In this document: positions 49,101 to 59,100 of the stretch, piece after piece
Layout: the number at the start of each line of letters is the position of its first letter
How positions within the stretch are numbered: position 1 is the stretch's first letter
Source: Celeribacter litoreus
GTDB taxonomy: Bacteria; Pseudomonadota; Alphaproteobacteria; Rhodobacterales; Rhodobacteraceae
Reading direction: 5' to 3'
Assembly: GCF_020165855.1 (NCBI RefSeq)
Contig: NZ_JAIUFY010000008.1
Location: 310,001-374,000, forward strand
Length of the DNA stretch: 64,000 nucleotides
Made by a program: the position numbers and the translations under genes
Notes under the pieces: model-generated
What the model was told of the DNA's origin: nothing
Seen by the model: the letters and a program-made list of their open reading frames with translations, nothing else
The model's database searches: none

Positions 49101-51284
49101 TCAGGTCTCTCTCGACCTGATTGTAGTCACGCTTTCCTGCTTAAGGCGAGCCACTGTTTTACCCGAAAGTGTTTCCGGGAACTGACGGGCCAAAGTCGAT
49201 TTCGCTGCTTCGATTTCCTCAGCACATTCAACAAACCACTGCGCACGCGCGTTACGCTCGTCGTAGATCTGTTTTACACGCTCACGCGCATCGCCCTTGT
49301 TCAGCTTTTCCAAATCGGTCGCAAGTGCACGACCTTCGGACCCGAGAAGGTTCGATGCCGTATGCAGGATGCTCTGAAGACGCTGCATCCCCTCTGCGTT
49401 CCGTTTCGCGATCGCATCAACGGCAGTTGCGCGGAGCTCAGCTTCTGCAGACTTCACCTCGGAGGACACCATACGCTTCAGACGCTCAGCAGCCTCTTCA
49501 GCGCTCATGCTCTTCTTCTGCCAGAACTTCCAGCCACGATCGACTTTGAATTCCATCTCGATGAGCAGAGAGCGCGGTTTGAAGCTCGGGAACACCATAT
49601 CGAAGGGCATATTCCGCAGAAGACCACCAAGCGACATTTCACCCACAAAGGGAGCCACACGTTCGTTCATCTGATCAGCATGGCGCTCCAGCGTCATATC
49701 GACGTGCGCGCGACCAAGCTGGTAGGCTTTCGACACTTGCAACTCGACGCGACGGCAGAACGGCTCGATGTTCACAATCCAGGAGCCATCGGCATTGCCG
49801 TCGTCAAACGCGTCACGCAGTTCATCTGCCTGCATGTCCACGAATTCGGAGATCGCGACATCGATTGCGGTCTGGATACGGCCATTGACGTTTTCGCCGT
49901 TCTTCAGGATTTCGGCATGCGCCTGATCCTGAATTGCCTGCAGTTCGACGAGAGCGCCTTCAATCTGCTCGAGACGCGCACCAATGCGTTTGCGTTCCAT
50001 ATCAGCAATTTGCGGGATGTCGTTCGCGTCAACAAGGTTGCGACCTTCACGCTCTGCACGCTCGTTCAGAATGTTCACCAAGAGCTCGAACGCTGCGTAG
50101 ATCTCCGTCGCGGCCTTCCGGATCGCGCCGTCGATCGGACCTTCTTCGATCAGGCTGGAGATACAGTTGGCAAGCTCGGGCATGCCGGATGCGCGATAGA
50201 GACGCGCGCGCGGAGACAGAGACATGTCCTCGCCACCGGTTGCGGCCATGTAGTTCTTGTAAGACGTCGACTCAAGCGCCTTCGCCACATCCTCATCCGA
50301 ACCAGTCGCAGCAAGGCGACCCCAGTATGCACTCCCAGTCATCAAGATGATGTTGGACTTCTTCAACTCATCAGACAGTCGTTTCTGCAACGCCGGCAAA
50401 AGCTCTTTCTCGACGAGCGACGGATCTTCGAGTTCGTCGATCCGGTTGACGTAAACGATGGTTTTCTTCGTCGTGTGCGTCGCCAGCATTTTCAGGAGCG
50501 CAACGTCCGCCGGCCCGAGTGGCTGGTGCACGGAGATCGCAGAGATGAAGACATCCGCTTCTTTGAAGCTGGAGGTCGTCAGAGCGTCGCGAACGAGGAA
50601 CGGGTCGTTGATGCCGGGCGTATCAGACAGAGTGACGGGAACGCGGAAGGCCTCTGGCGGGAGGAACACGTCTGCCGCTTTCGTGATACCGGAGAAGCGG
50701 CCAGCGCTTTTCTCATCCACGTCCACATCGCCATAACCGGCGGAAACGTAGCGTTCGAGAATTTCCGGTGTCACTTCGCTAAAGCGGTGCTTTTTGCCAA
50801 GAAGCAGGTGGTAGAGCGACCCGAGACGTTTCTTTGCGCTCTCCTGCATGTCGCGAATTTGCTGTTCGAGAACTTCGGATTTGAAGCCAGGCAACAGCTG
50901 CTCTGCGAGCTCACGGCTTTCTTTGTCGCCCTCGATCATCTGTTTCCACTCTTCTTCACTGAAGAGTTCGAATACAGCACCGGCATCCGGTTTGTCCGGA
51001 TGGCCGAAATGGAGGTTGGTGATGACGGCGGTCCAGGGGTTCACCTCGGTCGGGAGAAAATCACCCAGACCGGAGATCGCGTTGATCAAAGAACTTTTAC
51101 CCGACTTCACCTGACCAACGACACTCACGGTCGTGCCCGTCTCGCTCAGGAGCTTTACAGCTTTTTCGAGTATCTCGTTGAATTCCGTGATCTCGTTGTT
51201 CTTGAGCGCCACGGAATACACGAGAGACGCGAGGTCCCCGATACGGGCTTCCGTATTCTGACCGATGGGTTGGATCTCAAACAT
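49101..51284 (-). CDS. Dynamin-family GTPase (727 residues)
   Basis: The protein has a complete dynamin-type GTPase domain: G1 GQVKSGKSSL at 57-66, G2 threonine in NPWTAVIT (81-88), G3 DTPGINDP at 221-228 and G4 NRID at 280-283. A long helical stalk (about 370-727) follows, with coiled-coil-like stretches. In it lies a hydrophobic/aromatic patch (about 555-600: LGGLLRNMPFDMVFP then RGWKFWQKK) that could serve as a membrane-binding paddle. Bacterial dynamins bind and reshape membranes and are often encoded in pairs; the neighbour upstream is the second. The ATG at 51284 is 131 bases after the upstream gene. Confidence 0.88.
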   Translation of the reverse strand: MFEIQPIGQNTEARIGDLASLVYSVALKNNEITEFNEILEKAVKLLSETGTTVSVVGQVKSGKSSLINAISGLGDFLPTEVNPWTAVITNLHFGHPDKPDAGAVFELFSEEEWKQMIEGDKESRELAEQLLPGFKSEVLEQQIRDMQESAKKRLGSLYHLLLGKKHRFSEVTPEILERYVSAGYGDVDVDEKSAGRFSGITKAADVFLPPEAFRVPVTLSDTPGINDPFLVRDALTTSSFKEADVFISAISVHQPLGPADVALLKMLATHTTKKTIVYVNRIDELEDPSLVEKELLPALQKRLSDELKKSNIILMTGSAYWGRLAATGSDEDVAKALESTSYKNYMAATGGEDMSLSPRARLYRASGMPELANCISSLIEEGPIDGAIRKAATEIYAAFELLVNILNERAEREGRNLVDANDIPQIADMERKRIGARLEQIEGALVELQAIQDQAHAEILKNGENVNGRIQTAIDVAISEFVDMQADELRDAFDDGNADGSWIVNIEPFCRRVELQVSKAYQLGRAHVDMTLERHADQMNERVAPFVGEMSLGGLLRNMPFDMVFPSFKPRSLLIEMEFKVDRGWKFWQKKSMSAEEAAERLKRMVSSEVKSAEAELRATAVDAIAKRNAEGMQRLQSILHTASNLLGSEGRALATDLEKLNKGDARERVKQIYDERNARAQWFVECAEEIEAAKSTLARQFPETLSGKTVARLKQESVTTIRSRET

Positions 51285-51415
51285 TGGTTTTCTAACCTTT
51301 ATACGGTGGAGCCATGAATTCCCGAGGCTACTCTGTGCGCTCTGTTGCGGCTCAATAAGAAGAAGGGCTGATGTTCAAACGTGCCTTCGATGTTTCGTCT
51401 TAATCTTCAATTCGC

Positions 51416-53254
51416 TCATCCAGCGGCCCTCACCTCAGAGAACTCACCGGTCTCATCATACCCGGACCAATCGGCCCCAATCTGATCGAGAACATGGCGC
51501 TTCGCCTGCTCGAGATAAGCTTCAAGCGCACGCTCTGCCTCTTCCATCCCAAAGCTCAGCGCACCGCCACGAAGACCAATGGTCATCTTACGGACGTGCT
51601 TGTTTGCCTCGGTTTCGAGGAACTTCTGGAGGCGTTCCGCCTTTTTCTTCTTGCTCAGCCATGGGCGCACGCAAGACGATGGAACAGTCAGCATGATCTC
51701 GGTGCCATTGGTCGGAGCACGTTCAAGCGCAGCAACGGGCGGCACTTTTAGATCAAAGGTGCAGGCATTCGCACTGTCGGCGGCTTCGAGGAACACGTCG
51801 AGCTCACGCTCGAACTTGCCCGCAACGTTCTTGAGGCTCCGGAAGGCAGCAGCATTGAACCAGCCCGTGAGCGCAGACACCCGCATATAGAAGGGATCAA
51901 ACGATTTGATGAATTTGATCGGCTCTTTGCGGCTGACTTCATCAGTCATATGCGCATCGACGAGGGCGGTCGCATAGCGCTCGGAATAATCGGCAACCAT
52001 CTTTGTGAACTCGTCACGGCGCTCTTCCATCTCAACTGTAAAGTCGGCACGCAAGCGCAGGAAAAGATGATTGAAAAACTTGTCGAGCTCATCGAAATCG
52101 ACCTTCGCACCGGACTCACGGGACTCACGACCATCTTCAAGCGCGGTCAGGATCGCAGTGCAGTCTTTCATCAGGTTCTCGACGAATTTCTCACCCTGAC
52201 GCTCCACAACATCATCAACGAGCGCCTTAACGAGATCGGCTACCCCGTTGCTCAGATCACCTTGCACCGCGTCGTTGAGAACGGCAGAGAGTTCGGTGTC
52301 CTCAGTCTGGGCAGCGGACTCGCAGCCGATGCTGCCGAAGTAAATCGGAAGGGTTTTGTCGAGACCCGCCTCTTCAAGCTGCGACCGAAGCGTCTCTTCG
52401 AGCGCGGCGGTATCGACATTCTCGGAACAGTTCACGAACAAGAAGACCATCCGTGACGGAGACCGCAGAATCTTCAGACACGCGATGTCAACCGACGTGA
52501 GCAAATCCTGAGCCGTCGTGATGAGAACGCTCGTTTGGGCACTCCGCATCATGGTCACGGAAAGGCGCTCGCCAATCGGGTCATTTGATAGGCCGGGTGT
52601 GTCGACGAGCGCGAGGCGCCACGGAACCCAAGGCGCCGAAAGGTAGATATCTGCCTCGACCGGATGGCGGTTTTCGTGCTGAGCCGCACCGCCGAGAACG
52701 ATCTCGTCGTAGAACGCTTTGTCTTTGCGGCTTTGGTAAACACGCTCGGGACGGACCTCCGAAACGGACTCCGCAACCCAATTGTCTTTAACGTCCTTCA
52801 TGATCTGTGCGGTCTCGAACCGAAGATCCTCGCGCTGGCTACGACGACCGATCTGGTCTGCACTGCGAGCTAGGCGATCCCAGTCTTTTCCGGAGAAATA
52901 CTGAACTTTCGCGGGGACATCATCCGCACCGGACCGAATGTTCAAACACACGTTCACGGGGATGGCTGTCGAACTGCCCTCACCCACAGGCAAAAGCCCC
53001 GGACGACCGGACATGGCATTCACGAGCGATGTCTTCCCGACACCGGAACGACCGAAGATCGCGATCTTCGGACGGTATTGCTCGATCCGAGTGAGTGTTT
53101 CAGCGGCTTTGAGTGAGGAAAAGGCATCAGAAAGTTGCGAGATGTCCGTCAAGACATCACGGATCTCCTCTTGTTGCTCCTTAATAGATCTCATCGCAGC
53201 GAATGAGCCGGGGAAAACAACTTGAGGTTGCCCTGCCGTGGAAATGGACGTCAA
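51416..53254 (-). CDS. Dynamin-like GTPase (612 residues), first gene of the operon
   Basis: The GTPase domain has G1 GRSGVGKTSLVNA at 68-80, a G2 candidate threonine in GSSTAIPV (about 96) and G3 DTPGLSNDP at 218-226. The G4 position reads FVNCSENVD (about 273-281) instead of N/TKxD, so base specificity may be altered. The rest (about 330-612) is helical, with an aromatic patch FDPFYMRVSALTGWF and a basic KKKK stretch that could touch membrane. The start is a TTG with GGAG eight bases upstream; the next ATG, 20 codons in, lacks a site. It pairs with the 727-residue protein, like other two-component bacterial dynamins. Confidence 0.82.
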   Translation of the reverse strand: MTSISTAGQPQVVFPGSFAAMRSIKEQQEEIRDVLTDISQLSDAFSSLKAAETLTRIEQYRPKIAIFGRSGVGKTSLVNAMSGRPGLLPVGEGSSTAIPVNVCLNIRSGADDVPAKVQYFSGKDWDRLARSADQIGRRSQREDLRFETAQIMKDVKDNWVAESVSEVRPERVYQSRKDKAFYDEIVLGGAAQHENRHPVEADIYLSAPWVPWRLALVDTPGLSNDPIGERLSVTMMRSAQTSVLITTAQDLLTSVDIACLKILRSPSRMVFLFVNCSENVDTAALEETLRSQLEEAGLDKTLPIYFGSIGCESAAQTEDTELSAVLNDAVQGDLSNGVADLVKALVDDVVERQGEKFVENLMKDCTAILTALEDGRESRESGAKVDFDELDKFFNHLFLRLRADFTVEMEERRDEFTKMVADYSERYATALVDAHMTDEVSRKEPIKFIKSFDPFYMRVSALTGWFNAAAFRSLKNVAGKFERELDVFLEAADSANACTFDLKVPPVAALERAPTNGTEIMLTVPSSCVRPWLSKKKKAERLQKFLETEANKHVRKMTIGLRGGALSFGMEEAERALEAYLEQAKRHVLDQIGADWSGYDETGEFSEVRAAG

Positions 53255-53729
53255 TATTTCCGCTCCAAAGGTTTAGCGGCGCATGGAAACACGTGAACCC
53301 GGAACCAACACATTCGCGCCACATAGATTAGTATTTCCTCATCCTAATCATGGCCTGACACAAATGGCAAAAGTAAGGCAACATTACCTTTTATTTATGG
53401 TTAACCTGCCACACTTTTGAAGCATTCCCTCCCCTCAGCCCAGCACCTTAACTTGAAAAAAACAATATGTTTCTGCGCCTTAGACGCGCAACATTTGCTC
53501 CGGCACGCAGCGCAACGCCGTGTTGCGCAAATAAAGGCATTTCAGAGATGTTTGCGCTAGCGCACAAAATGGACGAAAGAATCGGAGTGGGAACTGTTAA
53601 AAAAATACACAGTGAGCTGAAATATGCGCCACGTGTTTATGCTGCGTCCGCATTCCAAATGCAGAGAACAACATAGCGCCGAGCGTGCGCAACCCTAGGG
53701 GTTTTGCTGATATCAGGGAGTTTGGAAAA
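53255..53729. other. AT-rich spacer between the dynamin operon and tRNA-Arg
   Basis: No gene is supported. The sequence is richer in A/T than its surroundings. It contains ATGGTTAA (53397-53404; its complement TTAACCAT is the known CtrA half-site), an inverted repeat GCGCAACA/TGTTGCGC (53486-53493 with 53521-53528) and the palindrome TGCGCTAGCGCA (53553-53564). The promoter for the seven-gene operon must lie here; no convincing -35/-10 pair was found. Confidence 0.6.
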
Positions 53730-53806
<77 letters not shown>

Positions 53807-53833
53807 GCATGCGCCTGTCTATAGGCGATGGCT

Positions 53834-53865
53834 GCGGGGCGTGCAAACTGTTTTCCACGCCCCGC
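53834..53865 (-). terminator. Strong hairpin between sufS and tRNA-Arg
   Basis: A perfect 10-bp stem GCGGGGCGTG/CACGCCCCGC (53834-53843 with 53856-53865, loop of 12) lies 11 bases beyond the sufS stop. No T-run follows, so it may be a processing or mRNA-end-protecting structure rather than a classic terminator. Confidence 0.55.
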
Positions 53866-53876
53866 CCAAAGGATGA

Positions 53877-55094
53877 TTATCCGAAAAACTCGCGGCAAAG
53901 TTCGAGAGCATCGATCAGGCGGTCAACTTCGTCCGTCGTGTTATACATGGCAAAAGACGCCCGGCAGGTTGCCGTCACCCCGAGGTGCTCCATGAGCGGC
54001 ATGGCACAATGGCTCCCTGCCCGCACGGCCACGCCCTTTTTGTCGAGAACGGTGGAAATATCGTGGGGGTGCGCGCCTTCCATGGTAAAGGAGAAAATCG
54101 CGCCTTTATCCGCGGTGGTCCCCTGAACCGACAGCCAGTTGAGGTTCTGAAGCCGGTCTGCCGCATAGGCCGCAAGCGTCGCCTCATGCGCCGCGATGTT
54201 CTCCATCCCGATGTCCATGAGGTAATCGAGCGCAACGCCCATCCCGATCGTTTGAACGATACCCGGCGTGCCGGCCTCGAACTTGAGCGGCGGCTTGGCG
54301 TAGGTAATGGCGTCGCGGGTCACAGTGTCGATCATGTCACCACCACCGAGGAACGGACGCATCTCGGCCTGACGTTCCGAACGGATGTAGATCGCGCCGG
54401 AGCCGGACGGACCGTAGAGCTTGTGCCCCGTGATCGGATAGAAGTCGCACCCGATGTCCTGAACATCCACCGGACCATGCACCGCACCCTGAGACCCGTC
54501 CACAAGCGACGCAATCCCGCGTTCGCGCGCGGCAGCACAGATCGCCTTTACATCGACACGGGTGCCAGTGACGTTCGACATCTGCGTGATCGCTACGAGT
54601 TTGGTTTTCGGCCCCATCGCGTCAATCACCGCCTGCGGATCGAGCGATCCGTCAGCGCCACACTCGACCCACTTGAGCACGACACCCTGACGTTCGCGCA
54701 GGAAGTGCCACGGCACAATATTGGCGTGGTGTTCGAGCACAGAGAGAACGATCTCGTCACCTGCCGAGAGATGCTCCGCAGCCCAGGCATAGGACACGAG
54801 GTTGATCGCCTCCGTGGTGCCGGAGGTGAAAATGATCTCGTCCTCATGGCCTGCATTCAGGAACCGCGCGACCTTGGCCCGCACGCTCTCATACTTGTCG
54901 GTCGCAAGGTTAGAAAGGTAGTGCAACCCTCTATGCACGTTAGCATATTCCTGAGAATAGGCCTGCGTGATTGCATCGATCACCACCTGCGGCTTTTGCG
55001 CCGAGGCACCGTTATCGAGATAGGTGAGCGGGTTTCCGTTGATCTCGCGCGACAGGATCGGGAAATCGGATCGGATTTTTTGAACGTCGAACAT
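53877..55094 (-). CDS. sufS: Cysteine desulfurase SufS
   Basis: The 405-residue group II desulfurase supplies persulfide sulfur to the SufBCD scaffold. It has TYLDNGASAQKPQ, the GTTEAINLVSYAW cofactor loop, the PLP lysine in ITGHKLYGPSGSGAIYI and the catalytic Cys in RAGSHCAMPLMEHLGV. It begins one base after the Yip1-like gene. A second desulfurase of IscS type is encoded at the head of the same operon. Neither sufE nor sufU lies next to it; the NifU-like gene at 4.2 kb is a possible partner. Confidence 0.96.
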   Translation of the reverse strand: MFDVQKIRSDFPILSREINGNPLTYLDNGASAQKPQVVIDAITQAYSQEYANVHRGLHYLSNLATDKYESVRAKVARFLNAGHEDEIIFTSGTTEAINLVSYAWAAEHLSAGDEIVLSVLEHHANIVPWHFLRERQGVVLKWVECGADGSLDPQAVIDAMGPKTKLVAITQMSNVTGTRVDVKAICAAARERGIASLVDGSQGAVHGPVDVQDIGCDFYPITGHKLYGPSGSGAIYIRSERQAEMRPFLGGGDMIDTVTRDAITYAKPPLKFEAGTPGIVQTIGMGVALDYLMDIGMENIAAHEATLAAYAADRLQNLNWLSVQGTTADKGAIFSFTMEGAHPHDISTVLDKKGVAVRAGSHCAMPLMEHLGVTATCRASFAMYNTTDEVDRLIDALELCREFFG

Positions 55095-55095
55095 G

Positions 55096-55578
55096 TCAGC
55101 CTTCTTTTCGGGCCACTTCCGAGAGGTTCACCCCCCAGAAAAACATCAATGCAAAGAGCGCCAGAACGCCCACGAGAGAGGTCGCCGCACCCGGGCCGAC
55201 AAAGCCCGCCGTGAGCCCCCAAAGAAGCCACAGAGGTGCCGCACACAAGAGTCCCCAAAAGAGCGCCATGCGCGCCTCATACCCGCTCGTCGGACGGCCT
55301 ATGGCCCGCAGGACCAAGCCCGCGACACCGGCGAGGACATAAAAGATCAGCGGCATGATGAAGAGCCACCCGAGCAAGGTCGCCCCCATCAGCATCTGAA
55401 CCTCCTGCCCCGTCTCGAACGCGACCCGCGACAGACGCGGCCATTGTGCCACGAAAATCAGGCCACAGGCGAGCATGAGGGTCACAAGAGCGCTGCTCTC
55501 GTTCTCTGCCCCGAGGCGCCGTCTGAGCACCGCGCGCGGTGCGCGGTAGCTCTGGGCCATATCCAGCACGACACCCAT
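55096..55578 (-). CDS. Yip1-type membrane protein in the suf operon
   Basis: The 160-residue protein has about four hydrophobic spans (LVTLMLACGLIFVAQW, MLMGATLLGWLFIMPLIFYVLAGVAGLVLRA, MALFWGLLCAAPLWLLWGL, SLVGVLALFALMFFWGV). The order and the early MAQSYRAPRAVL resemble Yip1-domain proteins. The function is unknown. The ATG at 55578 shares its A with the sufD stop (TGATG), so it is coupled to sufD. Conservation of this gene inside suf operons of Rhodobacterales would be worth testing. Confidence 0.75.
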   Translation of the reverse strand: MGVVLDMAQSYRAPRAVLRRRLGAENESSALVTLMLACGLIFVAQWPRLSRVAFETGQEVQMLMGATLLGWLFIMPLIFYVLAGVAGLVLRAIGRPTSGYEARMALFWGLLCAAPLWLLWGLTAGFVGPGAATSLVGVLALFALMFFWGVNLSEVARKEG

Positions 55579-56872
55579 CAGCTGCGGCGGCGCTGGAGCC
55601 ACCCTTCGAAACGGTGAAGCACATCTTCAACAATCTCGGGGCTTTCGATTTCCTCGATCGCTTCCGCGAGGAACGCGATCACGAGCAGATCAGTCGCTTC
55701 CGGCGTCGTGACACCGCGAGACCGCAGGTAGAAGAGCGCCTCTTCGTCGATCGCGCCTACGGTGGAGCCGTGGGAACAGGCCACGTCGTCGGCGTAGATT
55801 TCAAGCTCCGGCTTCGCGAGGAACTGGCTGTCGTCATCGAGCAGCAGACCCTGAGAAATTTGGTAGCCGTCCGTTTTCTGAGCGCCCTCTTTCACGAGGA
55901 TTTTACCCTGAAACACGCCTTTTGCACCGTTGCGCAGCACCTTTTTGAAAACCTGACGGCTTTCGCAGCGCTCTGCATCGTGGGTGATGAACACGGTGTC
56001 ATCGTGGTGAAAATCACCGTCGCCCATGGCGGCGCCCGCAATATGCGCAACGCTGTCGTCACCGATGATGTCGATAAAGGCCTCGTTGCGGGTCAGAACG
56101 CCGTTGGCGGTCATGGTGAAGCTTTTAAAGGTCGCCTCGGAGCCAACAGTCGCAAAAAGATGCGTCACAGCGCGGCGCTCGTGGTCGCGACCTTGGGCGC
56201 GCACATGGTGAAACGCAGCACCGTCGGCGACGTCCACTTCCATCACTTTGTTGAAGCGTGCAGCCGCCGGACCGTTTTCGAGAACGGTCACTTCAGCCCC
56301 CTCTTCCACGCGGATCACGTGGTGGAGAATAGCCTCGGAGCTGTCGTCCTGGTGGAGATAGATGAGCGAGACAGGGCGCGACACTTTGCCGGTCGCACGC
56401 AGCACAATGCCGTCGGTGGCAAATGCGGTGTTGAACGTCGCCATCGGACGTTCCACCGGCACCTGCGCCTTTTTCTCCTGCACGCCATAGGCATCGCGGA
56501 CCCAATGGATATCGGTCGCGAGCGCGTCAGACAGGCGCATGATCTCGAGATTTTCGCCAGACAGGTCGTCAGATGCATCCGCATCAAACACACCATCGAC
56601 AAACACAACTTTCAGGCGATCAATGCTGGAGAACAGCGGAGCTTCGTCCGCAGAGAACGTCGCCGCCTTCGGCACCTCTGCGGAGATCAGAGTGTCCGGA
56701 CGGGTCCAGCGCCAGTATTCATCGCGTGCCGCCGGCAGACCCATGGTCAAAAGACGGCTCAACGCGTCCTCGCGAAGCGACTTTGCCCAGCTCGCGCCGT
56801 CCGGCATCTGCACGTCGAGGACACGCGCTTGCGTCGCATCCAGCTTGCGTTGTTTCAGTTCAGACCGTTTCA

Positions 56873-56873
<1 letters not shown>
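55578..56873 (-). CDS. sufD: Fe-S cluster assembly protein SufD
   Basis: The 431-residue beta-helix protein forms the SufBC2D scaffold with SufB. The C-terminal half shows the family's VFQGKILVKEGAQKTDGYQISQGLLL, and CSHGSTVGAIDEEALFYLRSRGV supplies the conserved Cys/His. The N-terminal half is more variable, as usual in SufD. It overlaps the sufC stop (TGATG). Confidence 0.95.
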
Positions 56874-57634
<761 letters not shown>

Positions 57635-57766
57635 ATTATTGTCCTTTCACGGAAGAGATCCCGCGCGGGATCCGTGTCCCGGCAGGCGCATGTGCGATTT
57701 GATTGTAGGTGAAGGAGACGGTCGTTTGTGCCGTCCCTATGGGTGACGTCGCGGTGACAGCCTGTG

Positions 57767-58036
57767 TCAGTTGCCCGCGATAAGAAGATAGAGCGCAAGC
57801 CCCGCGCCGAGCACGAAGACTTTCAGAAGCGCCGACATAAGGCCGCGACGCAATAGCGTCCCAAGCCCCGGCTTTTCGAGATCCGACTGGTCCACCTTGC
57901 GCGCAGCTTTTGCGCGGCGCGCGTCGTCCTCGGCAGCTCCGGTGTAGGTTGTCCCGTTGGTGTTTGCCCCGCCGCGTTCGATCCGCTTGATCCGGTCGGC
58001 AAACCCCGCCTGCTGAGACGCTTTCATAGATCCCAT
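57767..58036 (-). CDS. Hypothetical protein with one C-terminal membrane span
   Basis: The 89-residue product has a charged soluble region (about 1-60, with RIKRIERGGANTNGTTYTG and many Lys/Arg/Asp) and one hydrophobic C-terminal helix (LMSALLKVFVLGAGLALYLLIAG). This tail-anchored layout is typical of small inner-membrane proteins. I do not recognise it. The start at 58036 is supported by GGCGAG upstream. It lies between two other membrane-protein genes in the suf operon. Confidence 0.7.
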   Translation of the reverse strand: MGSMKASQQAGFADRIKRIERGGANTNGTTYTGAAEDDARRAKAARKVDQSDLEKPGLGTLLRRGLMSALLKVFVLGAGLALYLLIAGN

Positions 58037-58153
58037 ATTTCTCGCCACCTGACTCGTCGTTGTTGGACGCCGAAACATGCAGGCGCAATGGGGAGAGATC
58101 ATGGCGGATGGCAGGCATTCTTGCGAACCCGCCATCGAAATACGTCTCAAAAC

Positions 58154-58705
58154 TCAGATGTGATAGGTGTGCCCGCGGAAATACAGCGTGCCGGGTTCCG
58201 TTGTCTCCAGAACGTGCTCCACCCATTGTTCCGAGAAGAGCCGCGCGAAGGTGCTTGGCATTTCGTGCACGACATTGTGCATCGTGACGATCGCAATCAA
58301 TATGCCCGCCACCTGCGCGCCCATACGTTTTACCGCCGACAGCGACACTGCCTCGCGCAGGATGAACGCCACAACAATGGCAAAGAGAATATCGAGCGCC
58401 AAATCCATGTCCGTCGAGAGCTGCTCCGCCGTTCCCGCGATCTGGAAACGCAGAAAACGCGCGATAAACGCTGCCAGTGCGCCCATGGCGAAGGCGAGAA
58501 TATAGGACGCCACCTGCGTCAACCGGAGACGCGGCTCGATCGACGAACCGCTGATCCCGTCCTCGCGATTGCGCTCCATAATCTCCTGGATTCTCTGGTT
58601 GCGCGCATAGTTCTTTGTGTGTGCGGGCCCCTTCTTGGCGGGCCCTTTGGTCTGTGCCTGCGAACTGCGATGGAGCCGTTCGTAGAATTCCTGCTTCTGA
58701 TCCAT
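58154..58705 (-). CDS. Membrane protein with about three spans
   Basis: The 183-residue protein begins with a basic, Gln-rich soluble part (about 1-65), then three hydrophobic segments (SYILAFAMGALAAFIARFL, DILFAIVVAFILREAVSL, MGAQVAGILIAIVTMHNVV). It ends with a short tail containing TLYFRGHTYHI. No family is recognised. ATG codons at 58708 and 58705 are adjacent; the spacing from GGGGG favours 58705. It is in the interval between sufB and sufC. Confidence 0.75.
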   Translation of the reverse strand: MDQKQEFYERLHRSSQAQTKGPAKKGPAHTKNYARNQRIQEIMERNREDGISGSSIEPRLRLTQVASYILAFAMGALAAFIARFLRFQIAGTAEQLSTDMDLALDILFAIVVAFILREAVSLSAVKRMGAQVAGILIAIVTMHNVVHEMPSTFARLFSEQWVEHVLETTEPGTLYFRGHTYHI

Positions 58706-58857
58706 CATTGCCCCCTGAATGGATGCTCGAATGCTCACAGACTAACGACGAAGCTTTGCGAAAATCAAGCACCCTCACCCGCGCCCCTTTCGGGGAACGG
58801 TTCCAAGACCTTGGAAGGGTCAGCTGGATATGAGGACGGGTGGAACTCATGGAAACA

Positions 58858-59070
58858 TTAGCCGCCGTAGGTCACGAGTTTGATCAGAGCGGACAGAACC
58901 CACGCTGCAACCGACCCGAGAAAGGCGGTTGCCGCGATCGAGTTCATGAAGAGCCCCTCGCGTTTTCCGCTTTTTGCCCGAACGAGGAGGCCGATGAACA
59001 GACCAGCAAAGACACCCAGCGCAACGCCGGTCGTCTGACCAAGGAAGACAGGGAAGAGTTCAAAGGGCAT
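58858..59070 (-). CDS. 70-residue two-span membrane protein
   Basis: Two hydrophobic segments (GVALGVFAGLFIGLLVRA and SIAATAFLGSVAAWVLSALI) flank a basic loop (KSGKREG). There is no recognised family. It begins 30 bases beyond the glycosyltransferase-like stop and is followed by a gap of about 150 bases. It probably sits in the inner membrane with the loop in the cytoplasm. Confidence 0.7.
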   Translation of the reverse strand: MPFELFPVFLGQTTGVALGVFAGLFIGLLVRAKSGKREGLFMNSIAATAFLGSVAAWVLSALIKLVTYGG

Positions 59071-59100
59071 TGTTGTATCCTTGTGCTGTCAGGGCACGGC

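Noticed and set aside
48939-51317. A 792-codon open frame on the plus strand
   Set aside because: It is antisense to the 727-residue dynamin gene, and its product has no protein-like pattern.
57636-58850. A 404-codon frame on the minus strand
   Set aside because: It runs through two better-supported membrane-protein genes in another frame and the intergenic gap; composition is shadow-like.
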